NCBI RefSeq assembly: GCF_014851865.1
Contig: NZ_JACVAM010000001.1
Span: forward strand, 806,001 to 870,000
Origin: Pseudomonas sp. PDM16
Lineage (GTDB): Bacteria; Pseudomonadota; Gammaproteobacteria; Pseudomonadales; Pseudomonadaceae
DNA length: 64,000 bases
Direction of reading: 5' to 3'
Within the stretch, counting starts at the first letter, position 1. Every line of letters begins with the position of its first letter. Below are positions 14,064 through 21,952 of this stretch, in pieces. The notes under the pieces were generated by a model. That model searched no databases, was not told the DNA's origin, and saw nothing but the letters and a program-made list of their open reading frames with translations. A program made the position numbers and the translations under genes.

Positions 14064-14384
14064 CGTGGTTCCTCCGAGTGGCGAGAGGCCAACCCTAGAG
14101 CAAAGGGGGAGTGCAGACAATCGGATTGGGCGACGAGTGGTCATGCCTGGCCGACGCGAGAGGGCGCCGCTCCTGGCCTGGGCGGCTGTTCGCGGTGTAT
14201 GCCGATCCTTGCGACGGGAAGGGTGTTCTGGTATAAAGCAGCGCTCTTTTCTAGGGGCCCGGTCCAGCGGAAACGCCAAGCGCCGGTAAGACCCCCGAGA
14301 AACGCGGCGCTGAGCGCCAAATGACTATTAAGTTCAAGCGGCCAACCCATGCCGGGTTGGGCATGTGGTTTAGAGGGCTGAGGC
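14064..14384. other. Divergent control region, dppA-like gene and rpmBG
   Basis: A 321 bp region. The right half holds the rpmB promoter at 14209-14237 and a leader of about 140 nt with hairpins at 14306-14318 and 14342-14360. I see no gene in it. A 30-codon ATG frame from 14321 runs into rpmB in another frame and lacks a good ribosome site. Confidence 0.6.
14209..14237 (+). promoter_or_regulatory. Sigma-70 promoter of rpmB-rpmG
   Basis: TTGCGA and TATAAA are separated by exactly 17 bp, a near-ideal housekeeping promoter, as expected for a ribosomal protein operon. Transcription should begin near 14244. Confidence 0.8.
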
Positions 14385-14621
14385 ATGTCGAGAGTCTGTC
14401 AAGTTACCGGTAAGGGTCCGGTAACCGGGAACAACGTTTCCCACGCTAACAACAAAACCCGTCGTCGTTTCCTGCCGAACCTGCAGCATCACCGCTTCTG
14501 GGTCGAGTCCGAGAAGCGCTTCGTGCGTCTGCGCGTTTCCGCCAAGGGCATGCGCATCATCGACAAGCGCGGCATCGACGTAGTTCTGTCCGAGCTGCGC
14601 GCTCGCGGCGAAAAGGTTTAA
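14385..14621 (+). CDS. rpmB: Ribosomal protein bL28
   Basis: Component of the 50S subunit. The product is 78 residues, beginning [20 protein letters not shown] and continuing with [16 protein letters not shown] and [19 protein letters not shown]. Only one cysteine (C5) is present, so it is the zinc-free type. It is first of a two-gene operon with rpmG 10 bp downstream, behind a strong promoter and a long structured leader. Confidence 0.98.
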   Translation: MSRVCQVTGKGPVTGNNVSHANNKTRRRFLPNLQHHRFWVESEKRFVRLRVSAKGMRIIDKRGIDVVLSELRARGEKV

Positions 14622-14631
14622 GGAGCAAATC

Positions 14632-14787
14632 ATGCGTGAACTGATCCGTTTGGTGTCCAGCGCCGGTACCGGCCACTTCTACACCACCGACAAGAACAAG
14701 CGCACCACTCCGGACAAGATCGAGATCAAGAAGTACGATCCGGTCGTCCGTAAGCACGTGACCTACAAGGAAGCCAAGATCAAGTAA
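14632..14787 (+). CDS. rpmG: Ribosomal protein bL33
   Basis: A 51-residue 50S protein: [20 protein letters not shown], then [20 protein letters not shown] and [11 protein letters not shown]. There are no cysteine pairs, so this is the zinc-independent form. AAGGAG lies just before the ATG at 14632, and a strong terminator follows 23 bp after the stop. The gene is too short for many ORF callers and easy to miss. Confidence 0.97.
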   Translation: MRELIRLVSSAGTGHFYTTDKNKRTTPDKIEIKKYDPVVRKHVTYKEAKIK

Positions 14788-14810
14788 TTGATCCGGCCCT
14801 TGTACGAAGA

Positions 14811-14833
14811 AACCCGCCTCGGCGGGTTTTTTC
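14811..14833 (+). terminator. Terminator of rpmB-rpmG
   Basis: Hairpin AACCCGCC-TC-GGCGGGTT followed by TTTTC. It closes the ribosomal operon. Confidence 0.85.
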
Positions 14834-14856
14834 TTGTCTGCGAAAAAGTGCTGCCC

Positions 14857-14881
14857 AAAAAGAAGCCCGCGTAGCGCGGGC
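14857..14881 (-). terminator. Terminator of the cupin gene
   Basis: On the minus strand the stem GCCCGC-GCTAC-GCGGGC is followed by TTCTTTTT. It lies 60 bp after the cupin stop. Confidence 0.65.
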
Positions 14882-14940
14882 CAAGGGGGTATCGCAGGAT
14901 CAATCGGTAGGCGGCTCGAGTTCCGCCGAAACAACTGGCC

Positions 14941-15303
14941 TCAGGCCTTGGCCTCGAAGATCACGTAGACCTTGCGGCAATGCTCAAGCACCTCCCAGGT
15001 GCCCTTGAGTCCGGCCGGGATGACGAAGCGGTCGCCGGCGCGCACGGTCTTGGCGTTGCCATCCTGATCGCGGATAACTGAGACGCCCTGAAGAATCTCG
15101 CAGTACTCGTGCTCGGTGTAATGGATCGTCCACTGGCCGGGTGCGCCTTCCCAGATGCCGGCATTGAACTGGCCGCAGGGGCTGCCGTAGTGGTTGCGTA
15201 CACTCTGCTCGGGCTCGCCCTTGATGATCTTTTCCTGGGCGGGGCGGTAGTGCTCGGGCGCGCTGGTGGCCGAGGCGAAGTCGACGATCTGTTCGATGTT
15301 CAT
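14941..15303 (-). CDS. Cupin-domain protein near kauB
   Basis: A 120-residue single-domain cupin of the DUF861 type (related to ureidoglycine aminohydrolase cupins). The start is MNIEQIVDF at 15303 with AGGAAA upstream; the frame extends 20 codons into the control region. The beta-barrel motifs are visible: IWEGAPGQWTIHYTEHEYCEIL and the second motif GDRFVIPAGLKGTWEV. The substrate is unknown. It is divergent from the polyamine gene kauB and shares with it a candidate PauR operator (15344-15363). It also has an AACAATAG Hfq/Crc-like motif at its ribosome site. I infer a link to polyamine catabolism. Confidence 0.82.
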   Translation of the reverse strand: MNIEQIVDFASATSAPEHYRPAQEKIIKGEPEQSVRNHYGSPCGQFNAGIWEGAPGQWTIHYTEHEYCEILQGVSVIRDQDGNAKTVRAGDRFVIPAGLKGTWEVLEHCRKVYVIFEAKA

Positions 15304-15311
15304 GGCATTTC

Positions 15312-15319
15312 CTATTGTT
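15312..15319 (-). promoter_or_regulatory. A-rich Hfq/Crc-like motif at the cupin start
   Basis: On the minus strand AACAATAG (one base off AANAANAA) sits against the ribosome-binding site, 8 bases before the ATG. Confidence 0.35.
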
Positions 15320-15343
15320 GTGAGGCGCGAGTGGACGGAGTCT

Positions 15344-15363
15344 ATGTTTGATAAAACGAACAT
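15344..15363. promoter_or_regulatory. Candidate PauR operator, cupin-kauB
   Basis: ATGTTTGATAAAACGAACAT is an imperfect 20 bp palindrome between the two divergent genes. Its right half resembles the E. coli PuuR box (ATATAATGAACA; 10 of 12 positions). Related sequences lie before pauR, pauB and the pauD-like gene. Confidence 0.5.
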
Positions 15364-15516
15364 TGCAAGGCGATGAGTGCCTGTCTGTCAAAAATATTGA
15401 AAAGGTCGCGCGCTCTGGTTTAGTGTTGCCTGCACAAGGGCCGGCCATCGGCCTGGCAGAATAATTGACAGTGCGTGTTGTCGATTTGCGACACGCTCCC
15501 ACCGAGGATCCTTGCA

Positions 15517-17010
15517 ATGACCACCCTGACCCGTGCCGACTGGGAACAGCGCGCCAAGAACCTGAAAATCGAAGGCCGCGCCTTCGTCCAGGGCGAATAC
15601 ACCGATGCGGTGGCCGGCGCTACCTTCGAATGCATCAGTCCGGTCGACGGGCGACTGCTCGGCCTGGTGGCCAGTTGCGACAGCGCCGATGCCGACGCGG
15701 CAGTCAAGAGCGCTCGCGCCACCTTCGAGTCCGGTGTTTGGTCACGCCTGGCGCCGGTCCAGCGCAAGGCTGTCATGCTCCGTTTCGCCGATCTCATTGA
15801 CGCTCATGCCGAAGAGCTGGCCCTGCTGGAAACGCTCGACATGGGCAAGCCGATCGGCGACTCGTTGAGCGTCGACGTGCCGGCCGCCTCGCGCGCCATC
15901 CGTTGGAGTGGTGAGGCCATCGACAAGATCTACGACGAGGTCGCTGCCACTCCGCACAACGAGCTGGGGCTGGTCACCCGTGAGCCGGTTGGCGTGGTCG
16001 CCGCCATTGTTCCGTGGAACTTCCCTCTTCTGATGACCTGCTGGAAGCTCGGCCCTGCCCTGTCCACCGGCAACTCGGTGGTGCTCAAGCCTTCCGAAAA
16101 GTCGCCGCTGACCGGCATCCGTATCGCTCAGCTGGCCATCGAGGCCGGTATTCCAGAGGGCGTCTTCAACGTGCTGCCGGGCTTCGGCCATACCGTGGGC
16201 AAGGCTCTGGCCTTGCACATGGACGTCGACACCCTGGTGTTCACCGGTTCGACCAAGATTGCCAAGCAGCTGATGATCTATGCCGGCGAGTCGAACATGA
16301 AGCGCGTCTGGTTGGAGGCTGGCGGCAAGAGCCCGAACATCGTCTTCGCCGATGCGCCGGATCTCAAGGCTGCTGCCGAGGGTGCGGCCAGTGCCATCGC
16401 CTTCAACCAGGGCGAAGTCTGCACCGCTGGCTCGCGCCTGTTGGTCGAAAATTCGATCAAGGACAAGTTCGTGCCCATGGTGGTCGAGGCGATCAAGGCC
16501 TGGAAGCCGGGCAACCCCCTGGACCCGGCGACCAACGTCGGCGCGCTGGTCGATACCACCCAGATGAACAACGTGCTGGGTTACATCCAGGCCGGCCATG
16601 ACGACGGCGCCAAGCTGGTCGCTGGCGGCAAGCGCGTACTGGAAGAGACCGGTGGTACCTACGTCGAGCCGACCGTGTTCGATGGTGTGACCAATGCCAT
16701 GCGCATCGCCAAGGAAGAGATCTTCGGCCCGGTTCTGTCGGTGATCGGCTTCGACAGCACCGAGGAAGCCGTGGCCATCGCCAACGACACCATCTATGGC
16801 CTGGCTGCCGGTGTATGGACCAGCAACCTGTCCAAAGCGCATCTGGTGTCCAAGGCGCTGCGCGCTGGCAGCGTGTGGGTCAACCAGTACGATGGCGGCG
16901 ACATGACCGCGCCGTTCGGTGGCTTCAAGCAGTCCGGCAACGGCCGCGACAAGTCGCTGCATGCCTTCGACAAGTACACCGAGATCAAGGCGACCTGGAT
17001 CAAGTTGTAA
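15517..17010 (+). CDS. kauB: Gamma-glutamyl-gamma-aminobutyraldehyde dehydrogenase (KauB/PauC)
   Basis: NAD(P)-dependent oxidation of aldehydes formed in polyamine and agmatine breakdown, such as gamma-glutamyl-aminobutyraldehyde. The product is 497 residues from MTTLTRADWEQ, the same length as P. aeruginosa KauB. Key features are VPWNFPLLM near 166-174, FTGST at 242-246, catalytic Glu267 in LEAGGKSPN and nucleophile Cys302 in NQGEVCTAG. GAGGA precedes the ATG at 15517. It is divergent from the cupin gene, and the pauB oxidase lies downstream in the same neighbourhood. A short inverted repeat TGTCG-ATTTG-CGACA lies in its leader at 15479. Confidence 0.94.
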   Translation: MTTLTRADWEQRAKNLKIEGRAFVQGEYTDAVAGATFECISPVDGRLLGLVASCDSADADAAVKSARATFESGVWSRLAPVQRKAVMLRFADLIDAHAEELALLETLDMGKPIGDSLSVDVPAASRAIRWSGEAIDKIYDEVAATPHNELGLVTREPVGVVAAIVPWNFPLLMTCWKLGPALSTGNSVVLKPSEKSPLTGIRIAQLAIEAGIPEGVFNVLPGFGHTVGKALALHMDVDTLVFTGSTKIAKQLMIYAGESNMKRVWLEAGGKSPNIVFADAPDLKAAAEGAASAIAFNQGEVCTAGSRLLVENSIKDKFVPMVVEAIKAWKPGNPLDPATNVGALVDTTQMNNVLGYIQAGHDDGAKLVAGGKRVLEETGGTYVEPTVFDGVTNAMRIAKEEIFGPVLSVIGFDSTEEAVAIANDTIYGLAAGVWTSNLSKAHLVSKALRAGSVWVNQYDGGDMTAPFGGFKQSGNGRDKSLHAFDKYTEIKATWIKL

Positions 17011-17285
17011 TGCTCCTGGGCGACCTCCGGGCCGTCGGCCATGCTGCGTTGCGCCTTCGCTTTAATGCTCACGTACTGCACTACGCTGCGGGACGCCTGG
17101 CCTGACTTTAGTCCCGAAACTCTGCTCGGGTGGTGGATTCGGTCGAGGTAAGACCAGAAGCGTTGTAGAAGGTCCGTTCTTCGTGAGAAGAGCCGGCTCC
17201 CTGTGAGCCACACCTGCGGCCGGGTTTCCTTGGAAACCCGGCCGTTTTGCTTTTTCGTCCGGCCGTACAGTGAAAGGACATGGCA
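17011..17285. other. Structured intergenic region, kauB to MFS gene
   Basis: A 275 bp gap. From 17034 to 17107 it holds an imperfect long palindrome (GGCC...GGCC outer arms, CGTA-CTGCAC-TACG at the centre) that looks like a dispersed repeat. From about 17110 a series of small hairpins ends in the strong terminator at 17218. I find no protein gene. Confidence 0.5.
17218..17255 (+). terminator. Strong terminator upstream of the MFS gene
   Basis: A 12 bp perfect stem (GGCCGGGTTTCC, TT loop, GGAAACCCGGCC) is followed by GTTTTGCTTTTT. It lies 208 bp after kauB and 30 bp before the MFS gene, so it may end a separate small transcript. Confidence 0.85.
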
Positions 17286-18428
17286 ATGCGTTGGGGAACC
17301 TACTTCGCGGTGTGTACCGCGGTGATCAGTATCGGCCTGGCCCTTGGGGTGACCATGCCACTGGTCTCGCTGCGACTGGAGGGCTGGGGGTACGGCAACT
17401 TCGCCATCGGTGTGATGGCGGCGACTCCCGCGGTGGGGGTGCTGCTCGGCTCGCTGATTGCCGGGCGGTTGGCCGCGCGCCTGGGCACCACCCTGGTGAT
17501 GCAGTTGTGTCTGCTGCTCGGCGCGGTGTCGGTGTGTCTGCTGGCACTGGTCCAGCACTACCTGGTGTGGCTGGGATTAAGGCTGTTCCTCGGCGTGGCG
17601 CTGACCGTGGTGTTCATCCTGGGCGAAAGCTGGATCAACCAGTTGGCGGTGGAGCAGTGGCGTGGTCGCCTGGTGGCGTTGTATGGCACCGGCTATGCGC
17701 TCAGCCAACTGGCCGGCCCGCTGCTGCTGACCCTGTTGGGCACCACGTCCGATCTGGGGTTCTGGACCGGCACGGGGCTGCTGATTTTCGGTTCGATGGT
17801 GCTGTTCGGCCGTAGCGGGGCGCCGCGGGTCGATGCGCACAGTGCCTCGGGCCGTGGGTTGTTCGACTTCTGCCGGCGCATGCCGACCATCGCTTGGGCG
17901 GTCGGCCTGTTCGCCGCCTTCGAGGCGATGATGCTCACTCTGCTGCCGGTCTACGGCCTGCATCAGGGCTTCACTCAAGACGTGGCGCTGCTCATGGCCA
18001 GCGTGGTGGTGGTGGGCGATGCCGCGCTGCAGCTGCCGATCGGCTGGCTCGCTGACCGGGTGCCACGCCATGCACTGTTCCGCGTCTGCGGCGTGGTCCT
18101 GCTGCTGTCCAGCCTGGGGGTGCCATTGCTGCTGCATACGCCACTGATCTGGCCGCTCTGGGTGCTGTTCGGCGCCAGCGCCGGCGGGCTGTTTACCCTG
18201 TCGCTGATCCTGATCGGCGAGCGCTTCCGCGATGACGAGCTGGTGCGGGCCAACGCCCATGTCGCCCAGCTCTGGGGCCTGGGTTGCCTGCTCGGCCCGC
18301 TGCTGACTGGTGCTGCCAGCCAGTGGCTCAGCGGCCATGCGTTGCCGATGATGATGGCGCTTGGTGCCGCCGGTTTCGTCTGGCTGGCCTGGCGTGACAA
18401 GGGTGAGACGCTGGCGGTCGAGCGTTAG
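17286..18428 (+). CDS. MFS transporter
   Basis: A major-facilitator permease of 380 residues with about 12 hydrophobic segments. Family features include GSLIAGRLAARLGTT in the loop after helix 2, GESWINQLAVEQWRGRLVALYG, and PIGWLADRVPRHALF in the second half. This resembles the YcaD/UMF2-type drug or metabolite permeases common in Pseudomonas; the substrate is unknown. Two ATGs are possible (17280, 17286). AAGGA lies only one base before the first but seven before the second, so I chose 17286. A comparable gene lies by kauB in P. aeruginosa, from memory. Confidence 0.85.
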   Translation: MRWGTYFAVCTAVISIGLALGVTMPLVSLRLEGWGYGNFAIGVMAATPAVGVLLGSLIAGRLAARLGTTLVMQLCLLLGAVSVCLLALVQHYLVWLGLRLFLGVALTVVFILGESWINQLAVEQWRGRLVALYGTGYALSQLAGPLLLTLLGTTSDLGFWTGTGLLIFGSMVLFGRSGAPRVDAHSASGRGLFDFCRRMPTIAWAVGLFAAFEAMMLTLLPVYGLHQGFTQDVALLMASVVVVGDAALQLPIGWLADRVPRHALFRVCGVVLLLSSLGVPLLLHTPLIWPLWVLFGASAGGLFTLSLILIGERFRDDELVRANAHVAQLWGLGCLLGPLLTGAASQWLSGHALPMMMALGAAGFVWLAWRDKGETLAVER

Positions 18429-18470
18429 GTCGGATTGACCCCAGCTCCGTATCGGTAGGGAGCGGCTCTT

Positions 18471-20018
18471 CTAGAGCATGCTTTCCAGGCCGATCAGCTC
18501 GGCGAACCAGGCGTTGAAGCGGCGCCAGGTGTTGCCGGGCTCGCGGGTCAGCTCGCGTTTCTGCCCCTTGTCTTCGGTCAGCCACACCGGGCGCCCCTCG
18601 CGTAGCCGCACTTCGTAGCTGAGTGAAGGTTGCATGCCCTCCAGTGCCAGTTGGCGCACGTGTTCGCTGAGCTGCGGGCTGTCCACCAGCACGCCGACCT
18701 CTGTGTTCCACAGCAGCGAGCGTGGGTCGAAATTCAGCGAGCCAACGAAGCTGTAGCGGCCGTCCATGACGATGGCCTTGCTGTGCAGGCTGGAGGCGGA
18801 AGCACCACTGAAGCTGTAGGGGCCACTACCGCCGGAGCCGCTGCCGTCTGGCTGACGACGCAGCTCGAACAGGCGCACACCATGCTCCAGCAGCTCGCGC
18901 CGGTAGGGCGCATAGCCACCGTGTACGGCCGGCACGTCGGTAGCTTCCAGCGAGTTGGTCAGCAGGCGGATATTCACACCTGCGTCGGCGTGGCCGGTGA
19001 GGTAGCGCATGCCCTCCTCGGCCGGCACGAAGTAGGCGGAGACCAGGATCAGTTCATGCTTGATGCCCGCCAGCTTCGGCTCCAGCTGGCTGGCCAGCAA
19101 CAGCTGCGGATCGGGCTCGCCGCGGGTCAGCACTTTGGCCGGGGCATCCCACATGGCCCAGCCCGGCGCCCAGATCAGCTCGCCGAGCCAGCGCTGCAGC
19201 CGCGGGTTGTCGCGGTATGCCTGCAGGCGTTGATACAGGTCCTTCTGCTGCACCCGTGCCTGGGCCAGATAACCGCGCAGGCGTTGACGTGCTTCGTCCA
19301 GGTCGTGCTCGCTCGGTGCCGTGCGCAAAAACTGCTGGATCGGCTTGCTCAGCGCGCTGTTCCAGTACTGGTCGAAACTGTGTGCCAGTTGGTCAGCCAC
19401 CGGACCGACGGCCAGCAGGTCGATGTCGGTGAAGTTGCGGCTGGGCTCGGCGTCGAAGTACTCGTCGCCCAGGTTGCGCCCTCCCACGATGGCGGCACTG
19501 CCGTCAGCCAGCCACAGCTTGTTGTGCATGCGCCGGTGCTGCTGGCCGAGGTCGAGCGCGCGGCCGAGCACGCGGGTGACGCCGGTGGCGCGACCGAGAT
19601 GAAGCGGGTTGAACACCCGCACCTGGATATTGCGATGGGCGGCGAGCAGGGCGATCTCATAGTCGCGGCCGTCGCTGGTGGTGTCGTCCAGCAGCAGGCG
19701 CACGCGCACGCCACGGTCGGCGGCGGTGAGTACCTCGTCGACCAGGGTACGGGTGCTGAGGCCGTCGTGGACGATGTAGTACTGCAGGTCGAGGCTGCTG
19801 CGGGCGGCGCGGATCAGCTCGGCACGGGCGGCGAATGCCTCGTCGCTGGCGGGCAGCAGGCGAAAGCCGGACTGGCCCCGATGAGGTGCCGCCAGGTCTT
19901 GTAGATGGCGGCCGAAGGCGGACTCTTCGGCCGGCAGGGTCTGGCTCGGTTGGGGGGCGGGCGGGCTGGCGCAGGCGGCGAGCAGCACCAGTAGACAAAG
20001 CACGAGGGGGCGATGCAC
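18471..20018 (-). CDS. Phospholipase D-family lipoprotein, ClsC/YmdC-like
   Basis: Two HKD motifs are complete: H165/K167/D172 in HNKLWLAD and H412/K414/D419 in HSKAIVMD, with the ClsC-like GGRNLGDEYF after the first. This family includes cardiolipin synthase C, which condenses phosphatidyl lipids, so a phospholipid transferase role is likely but not proven. The product is 515 residues with a lipoprotein signal (lipobox LAAC, Cys16), which would place it on a membrane facing the periplasm; E. coli ClsC is also periplasm-facing. The start is GTG at 20018 with GGAGGT five bases upstream. It is convergent with the MFS gene. Confidence 0.88.
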   Translation of the reverse strand: MHRPLVLCLLVLLAACASPPAPQPSQTLPAEESAFGRHLQDLAAPHRGQSGFRLLPASDEAFAARAELIRAARSSLDLQYYIVHDGLSTRTLVDEVLTAADRGVRVRLLLDDTTSDGRDYEIALLAAHRNIQVRVFNPLHLGRATGVTRVLGRALDLGQQHRRMHNKLWLADGSAAIVGGRNLGDEYFDAEPSRNFTDIDLLAVGPVADQLAHSFDQYWNSALSKPIQQFLRTAPSEHDLDEARQRLRGYLAQARVQQKDLYQRLQAYRDNPRLQRWLGELIWAPGWAMWDAPAKVLTRGEPDPQLLLASQLEPKLAGIKHELILVSAYFVPAEEGMRYLTGHADAGVNIRLLTNSLEATDVPAVHGGYAPYRRELLEHGVRLFELRRQPDGSGSGGSGPYSFSGASASSLHSKAIVMDGRYSFVGSLNFDPRSLLWNTEVGVLVDSPQLSEHVRQLALEGMQPSLSYEVRLREGRPVWLTEDKGQKRELTREPGNTWRRFNAWFAELIGLESML

Positions 20019-20094
20019 GGTGACCTCCGGTCACGCTACGTCCTGTTCAGTAGGACGGTACCGCCGCGCTAAAGATTCCGGCAATCGCTCCGGT

Positions 20095-21516
20095 TCATTC
20101 CCTCTCGGCGAGCAGCCGCGTCACGGTCTCGCCGACCAGGCGCACGGCGGATTCCACATCCGTGCCGGGTTTGGCCGCATAGTTCATGCGCAGGCAGTTG
20201 CGGTACTTGCCGGCCGCGGAAAAGATACTGCCGGGAGCGATCTGCACGCCCTGTGGCATCAGTGTGCGGTTGAGGCGCTGGCTGTCGAAGTCCTCCGGCA
20301 TTTCCACCCAGATCATGAAGCTGCCCTGAGGCTGGCTGACCTTGGTGCCGGCCGGGAAGTAGCGGTGAATCCACTCCTGCATCTGGTCGCGGCTGCGCTG
20401 GTACTGAGCGCGCATGCGCCGCAGGTGCGGCTCGTAGTGGCCGGCCTGGATAAATTCGGCGATGGCCAGCTGCGGCAGTTGGGCTGTCGAGCCGGTACCC
20501 ATGTATTTCATGTGCAGAACGCGGTCGAGGTAGCGGCCGGGGGCGATCCAGCCGATGCGCAGGCCGGGTGCCAGAGTCTTGGAGAACGAGCTGCACAGCA
20601 GTACACGGCCGTCTTCGTCGAAGGACTTGATGGTGCGTGGCCGTGGGTAGCGGTAGGCCAGATCGCCGTACACATCGTCTTCGATGATCGCTACATCGTA
20701 GCGCTGGGCCAGGGTCAACAGCGCGCGCTTGCTGGCCTCCGGCATGATGTAGCCAAGCGGGTTGTTGCAGGTCGGGGTGAGCTGGATGGCCTTGATCGGC
20801 CACTGTTCCAGCGCCAGCTCCAGGGCCTTCAGGTTGATGCCGGTGAGCGGATCACTGGGCAGTTCCAAGGCCTTCATGCCGAAGCCCTTGAGTGCCTGCA
20901 TCACACCGTGGAAGCTCGGCGAGTCCACAGCGACGATGTCGCCGGGCTGGCAGATAGCGCGCAGGGCGGCTGACAGCGCCTCGTGGCAGCCCGTGGTGAT
21001 GACGATGTCATCGGCGGGAACATGGCAGCCGGAATCGAGCATCAGCCGTGCAACCTGTTCACGCAGACCGATATCGCCGTAGATGTTGCCATACGTCAGG
21101 CTGCTGAGATCCTGCCGCCGGCTCAGGCGCGACAGCGAGCGCAGTAGCGGCTTGAGAGTTGGGCTGCTGATGTCCGGGCGTCCGCGCCCGAGCTGAATGA
21201 TGGATTCGGTCGGTGAGCTGGCTACCTGTTCGAGCACCTGGTCCCATTGAGAAACCTCGACTGGGCGCTGGGCGGTGCGGCTGACCTCCGGCAACGCCGG
21301 CGCCGAGCGAGTGCTGGGCACGTAGTAACCGGACTTCGGTTGCGGGCGCGCCAGGCCACGGTCTTCCAGCTCCCGATAAGCCTGCTGCACGGTACTCAGG
21401 CTCACGCCGTGCTCCTGGCTGAGTGCGCGAACGGAGGGCAGGCGGTCGCCGGGACGGTACAGGCCCTGTTCGATGCGAGTGCCGAGCAACTCGGCCAGGT
21501 TGAGATAGAGCGTCAT
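20095..21516 (-). CDS. MocR-type (GntR/aminotransferase) regulator
   Basis: A 473-residue PLP-dependent transcription factor. A GntR winged helix occupies residues 1-75 (YRPGDRLPSVRALSQEHGVSL), and a class I aminotransferase-fold domain follows from about 105. The PLP lysine is in SSFSKTLAPGLRIGW and the TPTCNNPLG and EDDVYGDL motifs are intact. The ATG at 21516 gives the conserved opening MTLYLNLAELLGTRIEQGLY; the frame extends 19 codons upstream. It is divergent from a small DUF1127 gene. Three ATCTGTAT elements in between are good candidates for its binding sites. Its effector is unknown, though PLP or an amino acid is usual. Confidence 0.9.
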   Translation of the reverse strand: MTLYLNLAELLGTRIEQGLYRPGDRLPSVRALSQEHGVSLSTVQQAYRELEDRGLARPQPKSGYYVPSTRSAPALPEVSRTAQRPVEVSQWDQVLEQVASSPTESIIQLGRGRPDISSPTLKPLLRSLSRLSRRQDLSSLTYGNIYGDIGLREQVARLMLDSGCHVPADDIVITTGCHEALSAALRAICQPGDIVAVDSPSFHGVMQALKGFGMKALELPSDPLTGINLKALELALEQWPIKAIQLTPTCNNPLGYIMPEASKRALLTLAQRYDVAIIEDDVYGDLAYRYPRPRTIKSFDEDGRVLLCSSFSKTLAPGLRIGWIAPGRYLDRVLHMKYMGTGSTAQLPQLAIAEFIQAGHYEPHLRRMRAQYQRSRDQMQEWIHRYFPAGTKVSQPQGSFMIWVEMPEDFDSQRLNRTLMPQGVQIAPGSIFSAAGKYRNCLRMNYAAKPGTDVESAVRLVGETVTRLLAERE

Positions 21517-21547
21517 GACAGATGCCTTCGCCAGATGCTGGATAGCA

Positions 21548-21630
21548 ATACAGATGGCCAAATAATAAGCCATTCAGCTGTAGGTTCGAGCGATCTGTAT
21601 GGATTTAATAGATTATCTTTGAATCTGTAT
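21548..21630. promoter_or_regulatory. Three ATCTGTAT elements, candidate MocR operator
   Basis: ATCTGTAT occurs on the plus strand at 21593-21600 and 21623-21630, exactly 30 bp apart, and on the minus strand at 21548-21555. Spacing by three helical turns suits a dimeric MocR regulator binding direct repeats. The sites lie between the regulator and the DUF1127 gene. Confidence 0.6.
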
Positions 21631-21691
21631 CGTTGTAGTGGTCGTCGTCATCATGGTCTCCCAAGGGAGGAGCCTGGATGGAGGGCTGACC

Positions 21692-21916
21692 ATGCGAGAG
21701 TTCGGTGATCTGTGTGTAGCGCTGCAGGAGCAGCGCGAACGTGGCGAAAGTCTTTCGCTGCAGGGTTTGGCATTGCGCTGGCAGCTTGCGCGTCGTCGCC
21801 TCGACACCCGGCGTTCGCTGCTGGAGCTGGATGCCCGGCAGTTGGCCGATGTTGGCCTGACTGCCGAGCAGGCGCGCAGCGAAGCCACCCAACCCCTCTG
21901 GCGTCTGTTCCGCTAG
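21692..21916 (+). CDS. DUF1127 small protein
   Basis: A 74-residue basic protein whose C-terminal 40 residues match DUF1127: LLELDARQLADVGLTAEQAR, then PLWRLFR. Small DUF1127 proteins in alpha-proteobacteria have been linked to RNA turnover and phosphate or stress adaptation; in Pseudomonas the function is unknown. The ATG at 21692 has GAGG seven bases upstream; the frame continues 18 codons further with a GTCGTC-rich, unlikely sequence. It is divergent from the MocR gene, which I infer controls it. Confidence 0.8.
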   Translation: MREFGDLCVALQEQRERGESLSLQGLALRWQLARRRLDTRRSLLELDARQLADVGLTAEQARSEATQPLWRLFR

Positions 21917-21952
21917 ACGCTCGAAGTGAGCGAGCCCGTCTTGCTCGCGGGC

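Noticed and set aside
15742..16962. 406-codon minus-strand frame
   Set aside because: Antisense to kauB, which has complete aldehyde dehydrogenase catalytic residues.
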